This document shows, one piece after another, positions 5,587 to 10,000 of a stretch of 10,000 nt of DNA. Numbering within the stretch: position 1 is the first letter of the stretch; each line of letters begins with the position of its first letter. A model generated the notes under the pieces. The model worked only from the letters and a program-made list of their open reading frames with translations, was not told the DNA's origin and searched no databases. The DNA is from Baffinella frigidus. Lineage: Eukaryota > Cryptophyceae > Cryptomonadales > Baffinellaceae. The position numbers and the translations under genes were made by a program. The stretch covers positions 16,452 to 26,451 of the forward strand of contig MU647157.1 in assembly GCA_026770585.1 (NCBI GenBank). The letters are read 5' to 3'.

Positions 5587-5677
5587 CTCCGCGCCGGTCG
5601 CGACGTCCCAGATCTTGGCGGTCATGTCAGACGACCCGCTGACGACGCGCGTCCCACCCCCATTGTACGCGACCGAA
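5587..5677 (-). CDS. WD40 repeat, most complete copy
   Basis: The minus-strand frame reads SVAYNGGGTRVVSGSSDMTA, then KIWDVATGAE. This has all the hallmarks of a WD40 blade: S-V-A-Y near the start, G-T-R-V-V-S-G-S-S-D in the middle and K-I-W-D at the end. It ends GAG|GTGCGT, a strong donor-like sequence. The missing first strand, SLAGHGDNVTS, is found at about 5879-5911 on the other side of the 5678-5872 hairpin. The two halves are therefore one repeat split by the hairpin, either as an intron or as a disabling insertion. Confidence 0.75.
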
Positions 5678-5872
5678 CCACCAACCCTCACGGGCGGACC
5701 AAATCCATTGATTTCGACCTTTTCTCGATTTCCCCAAAAGTTGATTTTTTGCAGGGAGAATGGTGCTAAAAGCCACAAATTTGACTTTTGCAGCCAGGCG
5801 AATTCGCCTGGCTGGCAAGGTGAATCCGAGGTCTGAGAATCGAGGATTTGGTCTCTCCGTGATGGTTGGTGG
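5678..5872. mobile_element. 195-bp hairpin element inside a WD40 repeat
   Basis: Ends are CCACCAACCCTCACGG and CCGTGATGGTTGGTGG. The repeats continue inwards as GGACCAAATCC and GGATTTGGTC. The centre is the perfect palindrome GCCAGGCGAATTCGCCTGGC at about 5791-5810. It interrupts minus-strand WD40 coding sequence between NVTS and SVAYN. It might be spliced as an intron (an introner-like element) or might be a plain insertion; I could not place unambiguous splice sites. Confidence 0.75.
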
Positions 5873-5878
5873 ATTGGT

Positions 5879-6073
5879 GGAAGTGACGTTGTCCCCGTGT
5901 CCGGCGAGCGAGGCGATTCCCGGACACCTCCACTCAGGCGTGCGCACCCACTGCACGAGTTTGAACCCGAGGGCCAGAGTCGTGTCGACGGCGACGCGAA
6001 CTGCAACCACTCGTGCAGAGAGCCTCTTCAATCCCACTTCCGCTGCAGGAAAGAGTTGGCTGAGAGCATCCAC
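5879..6073 (-). CDS. Exon leading into the WD40 domain
   Basis: The minus-strand frame runs DTTLALGFKLVQWVRTPEWR, then CPGIASLAGHGDNVTS. GH-x-D-x-V-x-S is the classic opening of a WD40 repeat and continues in sense, across the hairpin, into SVAYNGGG. Upstream in this frame is MDALSQLFPAAEVGLKRLSA. CTTTCCTGCAG is a possible acceptor near 6044, so the true left limit of the exon is uncertain. The role beyond a beta-propeller scaffold cannot be told. Confidence 0.5.
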
Positions 6074-6189
6074 TCGGATGGGTTCGCGCTCAGGCGCTGC
6101 AGCGCGGTGCGCCCGAGGCGCGCAAACAGGACGCGCACTTCCGGGGCTTCATCTTCCTCTTCGTCTGAGTTCTCGTCCTTGTGACCTAG
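6028..6189 (-). CDS. Acidic exon, probably same minus-strand gene
   Basis: After CCGCCCGCAG (acceptor-like) the frame reads LGHKDENSDEEEDEAPEVRV, then LFARLGRTALQRLSANPSEW. An acidic patch is followed by an amphipathic helix-like segment. It overlaps the start of the next frame toward the WD40 part, so an intron or frame change must fall between about 6073 and 6040. It has no family signature of its own. Confidence 0.4.
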   Translation of the reverse strand, partial: LGHKDENSDEEEDEAPEVRVLFARLGRTALQRLSANPSEWMLSANSFLQRKWD

Positions 6190-6235
6190 CTGCGGGCGGT
6201 TGGCCGAGGCCAAGGTCGACAAAAGTTGGCAGGTT

Positions 6236-6376
6236 CTGCCACGGCTTGCACGCCCGGGAGAGAAGAAGAACTACTTCAGGTCCGACATGCTCGACCAGAA
6301 ATGGTAGCAACCGCCGCAGCGTGTCCTCGCTGGGCCGCGTGCCCCCCGGGGGCTGTGCTCCGCGCCTGCCGTCCAT
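6236..6376 (-). CDS. Possible N-terminal exon, F-box-like
   Basis: From an ATG at 6376 the frame reads MDGRRGAQPPGGTRPSEDTL, then RRLLPFLVEHVGPEVVLLLS and RACKPWQ. The spacing L-P-x-L-V...V-V-L-L-L-S-R-A-C-K-x-W recalls the F-box, in which L-S-R-V-C-K-x-W is common. F-box plus WD40 is a known architecture for substrate receptors of SCF ubiquitin ligases. The match is by eye only and the core is short; the start is chosen as the in-frame ATG nearest the motif. It is divergently placed to the plus-strand gene that begins near 6476. Confidence 0.35.
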
Positions 6377-6475
6377 GCCCCGAACTGCTTTCGACAATGA
6401 GCCCACGGTGAAGAGCCGGGACCTGCAACACCGGGCAGCCGCGTGAGCATCAGCGAAGGAGGAAGCTGCTGGGCG
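6377..6475. promoter_or_regulatory. Candidate divergent promoter region
   Basis: About 100 bp lie between the putative minus-strand ATG (6376) and the first plus-strand exon-like frame (6476). I see no TATA box or initiator motif. The call rests only on the divergent arrangement. Confidence 0.2.
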
Positions 6476-6635
6476 TGAGCACATCAAAAGCTCCTCGTGG
6501 AAATGTTCGCTTCTCTAGAGGAGGCTGCAGCTGCCCTAAGGAAACCAAGCTGCCGCAGCTCCACTCGTGCAGACCTCACTTCCGGCGCAGAAGGTTGGCG
6601 AGAAGAAGGGGGTGTCCTTCAACAGCGTGCGGAAG
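6476..6635 (+). CDS. Exon-like segments of an unidentified plus-strand gene (5' part)
   Basis: Two protein-like stretches lie here. HQKLLVEMFASLEEAAAALR (from 6479, ATG at 6503) is a helix-forming, Glu/Ala-rich segment. KVGEKKGVSFNSVRK (6591-6635) directly follows GGCGCAG, a good acceptor, and could end at AAG|GTCCGC. The two are in different frames, as expected if an intron lies between about 6540 and 6590. The second frame stays open to TGA at 6719. I do not recognise the family. Weak similarity of 6560-6610 to 6012-6060 suggests a local duplication. Confidence 0.4.
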
Positions 6636-6811
6636 GTCCGCGGCCCCTTCTGCTGTGCTCGCGCTCAGCAGCGCGCGAACAGCAAAACCACCCCCACCGC
6701 CCTCTGTTTGAGGTCATGAGTCTCGCTTTGGTGCTTTGGTGGTGCTTTGACCAGAGCGGAGGGGAGATGCAAAGTAGTCAAATCGCTAAAAAGACCTCAA
6801 AAGTTGACTGA

Positions 6812-6970
6812 AGCCAGAAGGTACGTGACCCTGCAAAGAGTTTCCTGAAATACACCATGTTCGGCCACCTCTCTGCCGCGCCCAAGGCGGACCTCACTAT
6901 GCTCCTCGAGACCATGCTCCACCCGCCCGCCGGTGCCTTTACCCCCCGCGCTTCCCTTCCCACCGAATCC
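6812..6970 (+). CDS. Exon of the unidentified plus-strand gene (middle part)
   Basis: Following an acceptor-like GAAGCCAG, the frame reads KVRDPAKSFLKYTMFGHLSA, then APKADLTMLLETMLHPPAG. Codons mostly end in G or C and the segment looks helical (ADLTMLLETML). The frame is open to TGA at 6971-6973. The exon probably ends earlier, near GCCG|GTGCC (about 6938), because the codons after it become proline/threonine-rich and pyrimidine-loaded like an intron. The product is unknown. An ATG at 6857 could serve as a start if this is a shorter gene. Confidence 0.5.
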
Positions 6971-7081
6971 TGATTTTTTCGGCGGCGCGGTCGAGCGAAA
7001 ACTCGAGGAATCCCCCCCTGATGCCCCTTCGCCGGGCGCAGCGGCGGGGATCGAGCCCCAGCGCCCTGACCCCACCGCAGC

Positions 7082-7429
7082 CTGGGCCACCGGGTTGTCT
7101 CCCCGGGGGCGAGCGACGGCCTGATTCTGAACCCGCTCAAACGACTCTGCGGGAGCAGGGTGCGGTGCGGTGCACGGGGGGCAGAAGCCGTCGGCGCGGT
7201 GCTGGAAGGTGGGCACCCCCCGTCCTCGGGTGCTGAGTGAAGTTTACACGCCCCCTGTATCGCTGCCTTGAGTCTCGCTAGCGCTCTGGCTCAGCCAGCC
7301 TGGACCTGTTCGGTGACTCAGTTGAAATTGTGCAAGGCACCAAGGTACGTTACGTGTCTCAACCAAACGAAACCTGAACCATGGACCTTGCATCAGGCGT
7401 TCCAGGCGCACATGCAGAAGGAGGATTAA
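7082..7429 (+). CDS. Three joined 3' exons of the unidentified plus-strand gene
   Basis: Exon 1 (7081 or 7082 to 7208) follows CCACCGCAG and reads LGHRVVSPGASDGLILNPLK, then RLCGSRVRCGARGAEAVGAV and LE, ending GAAG|GTGGGC. Exon 2 (7295-7344) follows GGCTCAG, reads SLDLFGDSVEIVQGTK and ends AAG|GTACGT. Exon 3 (7397-7429) follows TTGCATCAG, reads AFQAHMQKED and stops at TAA. Introns of 86 nt (7209-7294) and 52 nt (7345-7396) both begin GT and end AG, and both joins keep the frame (phase 1, then phase 0). The product family is not recognised. This is the best-supported spliced structure in the window. Confidence 0.6.
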
Positions 7430-7858
7430 GCGCCACGAGACGCCGTCCAGTAGCTCAGACCAGGTCCCCCCCTCCCGCCCCCTCACCCCCCCCAGCGCCG
7501 CCCCCCTGCCGCCTCACCCCCCCCTTGGCCGTGCGGCGTTCTGATGGTGACTTGGCCCTCTGCGTCCCCAGGTGCGAAGCGCAGGAGTGCGTGGAAGGGG
7601 TCTAGGCGAGCGATAGGAAGGGGGGCGCGGGCGCGTGGGGGGGGGGGTAGAGTGGTAGGTCCACAAGGTTTGTACAATTGAAAGTGCGCTTCGGGCGTGC
7701 GCGGCTTGCAGGTGGAAAGACAGGATGCTTCAGTAAAGTTCTCTCTTATCATGTTCTGGCGCGCGCGGTTTCCCGGATCGCAGATGACATGCCCGCCACT
7801 CTACCCTCCCGAGGAGGCCTTGGTTGGCCGACTCACACGCGTATCATTCCCAGGACCC
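7430..7858. other. 3' flank with C-run tracts, no certain gene
   Basis: Downstream of the TAA there are long C-runs (7466-7530) and a G-run (7639-7649). A possible acceptor, GCGTCCCCAG, lies at 7563-7572, followed by an Arg/Lys/Gly-rich frame. A GT...AG pair (7468 to 7572) could be a UTR intron. Open frames on both strands are proline/arginine-rich products of the C-runs and are not supported. Confidence 0.35.
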
Positions 7859-7860
7859 TA

Positions 7861-8023
7861 CAGGGGTACCTCGCTCATAAGAAACCGCCCCCCCCCCCTA
7901 GGACCACCATAGGGCCCTAGGCATGGTCCTACTGCCCCCCCCTAGGACAACCATAGGGCCCTAGGCATGGTCCTACTGTAGGGTCCTAGGGGGGGGCGGT
8001 TTCTTAAGAGCGAGGTACCCCTG
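7861..8023. mobile_element. CAGGGGTACC-family MITE, copy 3 (internal duplication)
   Basis: Full ends and TA at both sides (7859-7860 and 8024-8025). At 163 bp it is longer than its relatives because 44 bp of the core are duplicated: CTAGGACCACCATAGGGCCC begins at 7898 and, with one change, at 7942. The core is in the opposite orientation to copy 2. The right end reads CCCCTGTAG followed directly by an open coding frame. Confidence 0.9.
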
Positions 8024-8127
8024 TAGGGCGGGCTCAAGGCGGGGCTGCGGGTTGCGATATTCGAGGCACCCCTGCACATATCCATCAGTGTCGGGCGTGT
8101 GCCCTCACATCTCTCCCTGCGATCTTA

Positions 8128-8249
8128 CAGGGGTACCTCGCTCATAAGAAACCGCCGCTCCCTAGGACCCTGCAGTAGGGCTACGCCTAGGGCCCTATGG
8201 TGGTCCTAGGGGGGGTGGGGTGCGTTGTCTTATGAGCGAGGTACCCCTG
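8128..8249. mobile_element. CAGGGGTACC-family MITE, copy 4
   Basis: 122 bp with TA outside both ends (8126-8127 and 8250-8251). The core is CCTAGGACCCTGCAGTAGG, then CTACGCCTAGGGCCCTATGG. Element plus one TA is 124 bp, not a multiple of three, so it shifts the frame of the coding sequence it splits (between SLRS and YVVAM). Confidence 0.9.
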
Positions 8250-8432
8250 TACGTGGTGGCCATGTTGGTGTCGATCCGTCAGAAACTCTCGGCGACGATT
8301 GACCACTTTGACCACTTTGGAATCCTGAGAAAACACGACCTAAAAAGGACCGAGAGGACCTGAAGGCACTTCGGAGTGCACACGGTTGGAGACATTGATT
8401 ATTACCACCACGGTCACCCACACCTCCGGCTA

Positions 8433-8544
8433 CAGGGGTACCTCGCTCATAAGAAACCGCACCCCCCTAGGACCCTACAGTAGGCCTACGCCTTACGGTG
8501 GTCCTTAGGGGGGGGGGCGGTTTCTTAAGAGCGAGGTACCCCTG
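8433..8544. mobile_element. CAGGGGTACC-family MITE, copy 5
   Basis: 112 bp with TA outside both ends (8431-8432 and 8545-8546). It is the shortest complete copy because the core is trimmed (CCCTACAGTAGGCCTACGCC, then TTACGG). Element plus TA is 114 bp, a multiple of three, so it does not shift the frame. Confidence 0.9.
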
Positions 8545-8613
8545 TAGGGCGCAGCCTCTCTCTCTCTCTCGGCGCCCTTGCGCAACCACAGCCTCCATCG
8601 GGGATGCACACGT

Positions 8614-8785
8614 TAATAGGGTAACGGCCTGAAAATGGGGTAGTTAGGCCTACGGCATTGCCTAGGACCTCCTACCGTAGGCCGAGACTTTCTGGTCCTG
8701 GGATCCCTCGGCCTACGGTAGGAGGTCCTAAGCAATGCCGTATGCCTAACTACATGTACCCCATTTTCAGGCCGTTGGCCTATGA
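8614..8785. mobile_element. TAATAGGGTAACGG hairpin element, copy 2
   Basis: Nearly identical to 3012-3172 in both arms, with ACGT outside both ends (8610-8613 and 8786-8789). It has two small extra pieces, one in the centre (CTTTCTGG) and one in the right arm (an additional ATGTAC before CCCCATTTTCAGG). It interrupts the frame ending WPAVRE. Confidence 0.85.
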
Positions 8786-8808
8786 ACGTGGCCGGCCGTG
8801 CGTGAATG

Positions 8809-8814
8809 AATAAA
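8809..8814 (+). promoter_or_regulatory. Candidate polyadenylation signal AATAAA
   Basis: AATAAA overlaps the last base of the TGA stop at 8807-8809. Its position right after a plausible stop codon favours a real 3' end. AATAAA is common by chance, and many protists do not depend on it. Confidence 0.35.
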
Positions 8815-8835
8815 CGTCTGTCTCGTAGCAGACTA

Positions 8836-8867
8836 CAGGGGTACAGGGGTACCTCGCTCATAAGAAG
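8836..8867 (+). mobile_element. CAGGGGTACC-family MITE, truncated copy 6
   Basis: Only the left end is present (CAGGGGTACCTCGCTCATAA from 8844). It is preceded by an extra TACAGGGG, so the terminal 8 bp are doubled. Similarity stops after AAGAA; no matching right end occurs before the 98-bp element at 8923. Confidence 0.75.
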
Positions 8868-8886
8868 GACCTGAGGAGCGTAAGAG

Positions 8887-9050
8887 GCTACTGGCCACGT
8901 ACGGGATAGCTTATCGGACTATCCCCAAGTGGCGAGTAGGCGCATACGTTCTACCGTAGGGCATACGTAGGAGCCTAGGACCTCTTTGGGGTCAACTTTG
9001 ACCTCATGGCCACTTACGGGATAGCTTAGCGGACTTTAGCTTAGCGGACT
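8887..9050 (+). repeat. Partial 98-bp-element end and GGGATAGCTT short tandem
   Basis: CTGGCCACGTACGGGATAGC (8891-8910) is an extra right end of the 98-bp family. TAGCTTATCGGACT and TAGCTTAGCGGACT units then occur at 8907, 9022 and 9036. The complete element at 8923-9020 sits between these units, each meeting it at AT. Confidence 0.6.
8923..9020. mobile_element. 98-bp CCCTTAAGTGGCC element, copy 3
   Basis: CCCCAAGTGGCGAGTAGG at the left and ATGGCCACTTACGGG at the right, AT on each side (8921-8922 and 9021-9022). The interior is CATACGTTCTACCGTAGGGC and GCCTAGGACCTCTTTGGGGT. More diverged from copies 1 and 2 but the same length. Confidence 0.75.
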
Positions 9051-9132
9051 ATGCGTTCTTGGGCGTGATGGTCTTGACCCACCCGTGAATGTGCTTCCCG
9101 ATCAGCCCGTCCTCGTTCATCAGCCTGTTGTC
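9049..9132 (-). CDS. Terminal exon of an unidentified minus-strand gene
   Basis: The minus strand reads DNRLMNEDGLIGKHIHGWVK, then TITPKNA and stops at TAG (9051-9049). Codons end almost uniformly in G or C. The bases just upstream, GACAACAG, can act as a splice acceptor with an exon starting at LMNEDG. Upstream lies C-rich telomere-like repeat (minus-strand view), which would then be intron. The peptide family is not recognised. Confidence 0.5.
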   Translation of the reverse strand, partial: DNRLMNEDGLIGKHIHGWVKTITPKNA

Positions 9133-9431
9133 GGGTTTCGGGTTCAGGGGTTTGGGGTTGGGGGTTGGGGTTTGGGATTTGGGGTTTGGGGTTTCGGGTT
9201 TCGGGTTCAGGGGTTGGGGTTTGGGGTTTGGGGTTTGGGGTTTGGGGTTTGGGGTTTATGTTTCAAGGTTCAGGGTTCAGGGTTCAGGGTTGGGGGTTTG
9301 GGGCTTAGGGTTTAGGGTTTAGGGTTCAGGGTCTCAGGATTTTGGTGTTGGTGTTTCGTGTTCCGTGTCTTGGTTTTCGGTTTTAGGGGGTGGGGTTTGA
9401 GGTTTGGGGTTGAGGGGTTGTTGGTTTGGGG
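9133..9431 (+). repeat. G-rich telomere-like repeat tract 1
   Basis: Seven-base units such as GGGGTTT, GGGTTTC, GGGTTCA and, near 9306-9330, true TTTAGGG. This is degenerate plant/algal-type telomere sequence with G-quadruplex potential. Long open frames across it (Gly/Phe/Trp/Val-rich) are a by-product of the 7-bp period and are not genes. Confidence 0.85.
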
Positions 9432-9433
9432 TA

Positions 9434-9555
9434 GAGGGGTACCTCGCTCTTAAGAAACAGCCCCCCCCCCTAGCTCGGACCACCGTAAGGCCCTAGGCAT
9501 AGGCCTATTGTAGGGTCCTAGGGGGGTGCGGTTTCTTATGAACGAGGTACCCCTG
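9434..9555. mobile_element. CAGGGGTACC-family MITE, copy 7
   Basis: 122 bp, starting GAGGGGTACC (one change in the terminal base) and ending GAGGTACCCCTG, TA at both sides (9432-9433 and 9556-9557). The core is CCTAGGCATAGGCCTATTGT and GGGTCCTAGG. It is inserted within telomere-like repeat. Confidence 0.9.
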
Positions 9556-9561
9556 TAGAGG

Positions 9562-9592
9562 GGTTACCATACGGCCCCCAGTACGCGCACAG
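9562..9592 (-). pseudogene. Degenerate third copy of the exon-like unit
   Basis: ACCATACGGCCCCCAGTACG resembles the core of the unit at 9662-9715 (CAAGTAGGCGCCGAGGACGT) with many changes. On the minus strand it would read TVRVLGAVW and then stop. It is probably a decayed repeat of the same unit. Confidence 0.3.
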
Positions 9593-9934
9593 TTGGGTGT
9601 TTGGGGTGTGGGGTTTGGTGCTTGGGGTTTGGGTGTTGAGGTTTGAGGATTGGGGGCTTGGGTGTAGGGTTGACCAGGCCACCAAGTAGGCGCCGAGGAC
9701 GTGCAAGACCCAGTAGTAGCGTTTGGGGTTTGGGGTTCGGGGTCTGGGGGTTTGGGGTTTGGGGTTTGGGGTTCGGGGTTCGGGGCTTGGTGTTTGGGGT
9801 TCGTGGTTTGAGGCCGAGATTCTGGGGGGTTCGGGTGTCGAGTTTCGGCTGTAGGGTTGGGTTTTGGGTGTCGAGTTTCGGGTGTAGGGTTGACCAGGCC
9901 ACCACGTAGGCGCCCAGGAGGTGCGAGACCCAGT
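9593..9934 (+). repeat. G-rich telomere-like repeat tract 2
   Basis: GGGGTTT/GGGTGTTT/GGGGTTC units, more degenerate than tract 1, carrying two copies of a non-telomeric 54-bp unit (9662-9715 and 9882-9935). The frames through it on both strands are repeat by-products except for the exon-like units. Confidence 0.75.
9662..9715 (-). CDS. Exon-like hydrophobic unit, copy A
   Basis: The minus strand reads YWVLHVLGAYLVAWST, a membrane-helix-like segment. The 54-bp block differs from 9882-9935 at four positions. Three of these change a residue conservatively or to Ser and one is silent, so purifying selection is not obvious. It could be a duplicated exon of the gene ending at 9049, or a non-coding repeat that happens to be open. 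Confidence 0.3.
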
Positions 9935-9935
9935 A
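9882..9935 (-). CDS. Exon-like hydrophobic unit, copy B
   Basis: The minus strand reads YWVSHLLGAYVVAWST. It is preceded on that strand by the CAGGGGTACC element at 9936, which entered at the TA ending the block (CCCAGTA). Copy A keeps the same TA without an element. Confidence 0.3.
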
Positions 9936-10000
9936 CAGGGGTACCTCGCTCATAAGAAACCGTGCCCCCCTAGGACCCTACAGTAGGCCTATGCCTAGGG
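9936..10000. mobile_element. CAGGGGTACC-family MITE, copy 8 (cut by window end)
   Basis: The left half is present: CAGGGGTACCTCGCTCATAA, a C-run, CCTAGGACCCTACAGTAGG and CCTATGCCTAGGG. TA precedes it at 9934-9935. The rest lies beyond the window. Confidence 0.9.

Larger units (their letters stand above)
8027..8809 (+). pseudogene. Reading frame interrupted by three MITEs, ending before AATAAA
   Basis: Removing each element plus one target duplication gives one continuous frame. It runs GGLKAGLRVAIFEAPLHISI...RVPSHLSLRS to 8125; YVVAMLVSIRQKLSATIDHF...GILRKHDLK (8250-8360); then, after a TGA at 8361-8363, HFGVHTVGDIDYYHHGHPHL to 8430; a stretch after 8545 rich in Ser/Leu and Pro; and WPAVRE with TGA at 8807-8809. 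About 70% of codons in the first two parts end in G or C. The internal TGA, and frameshifting by two of the elements, make this most likely a dead or very young insertion-disrupted gene. The 5' limit is unknown (TAG at 8024). The product is not recognised. Confidence 0.45.

Noticed and set aside
6778-7216. Long minus-strand frames opposite the unidentified plus-strand gene
   Set aside because: They are Gly/Pro/Arg-rich shadows of GC-rich exons. The plus strand shows matching donors, acceptors and frame joins; the minus strand does not.
8613-8861. Minus-strand frame beginning MSEVPLY
   Set aside because: The start peptide is the translation of the CAGGGGTACC element end; the remainder reads through the TAATAGGG hairpin. 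The same applies to the frame at 9564-9953 and to plus-strand GTSLIRN peptides.
9085-9322. Gly/Phe/Trp-rich open frames in the G-rich tract
   Set aside because: They arise from the 7-bp period of telomere-like repeat, which leaves long frames open in several registers.

Overview
This window looks like nuclear DNA of a unicellular eukaryote, most likely an alga. The evidence is degenerate plant/algal-type telomere repeat (TTTAGGG and variants) at both ends, short GC-rich exon-like frames bounded by GT...AG, introns of about 50-170 nt, and a dense load of small non-autonomous inverted-repeat elements. No bacterial operon, tRNA, rRNA or CRISPR array is visible. I cannot name the species. Peptides read from the commonest element (GTSLIRN on one strand, MSEVPLY on the other) remind me of spurious peptides in protist gene models, possibly cryptophyte, but that is an unverified recollection.

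Layout. 1-168 is C-rich degenerate telomere repeat. 171-2470 is nested transposon debris: a hairpin element, a 207-bp inverted-repeat element, and a 1.4-kb element with ~170-bp terminal inverted repeats. One arm of that larger element has taken a 237-bp TA-insertion element, and its interior holds a 30-bp tandem array (itself split by a 99-bp element) and an ankyrin-like coding scrap. 2470-4140 is repeat-rich non-coding DNA with further element copies and a duplicated CA/CT microsatellite. 4138-4456 is a three-level nest of elements.

The only convincing coding material lies in 4.9-8.8 kb plus the far right. On the minus strand (6376 down to 4909) are pieces of a WD40-repeat gene with a possible F-box-like N-terminus, cut by two inverted-repeat elements. 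On the plus strand (about 6476-7429) is a multi-exon gene of unknown family; its last three exons join cleanly in frame. On the plus strand at 8027-8809, a reading frame followed by AATAAA is rebuilt when three elements, each with one target duplication, are mentally removed. It still carries one internal TGA, so it may be a pseudogene. On the minus strand at the right end, a terminal exon (9132-9049) and two copies of a small hydrophobic exon-like unit are embedded in G-rich telomere-like repeat.

The strongest overall signal is the element community. At least six families of about 100-240 bp have different ends and different target duplications (TA, AT, or 4 bp). Three of them share the same type of internal module, CCTAGG next to CTACNGTAGG. 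I saw no transposase gene, so mobilisation would have to come from elsewhere.
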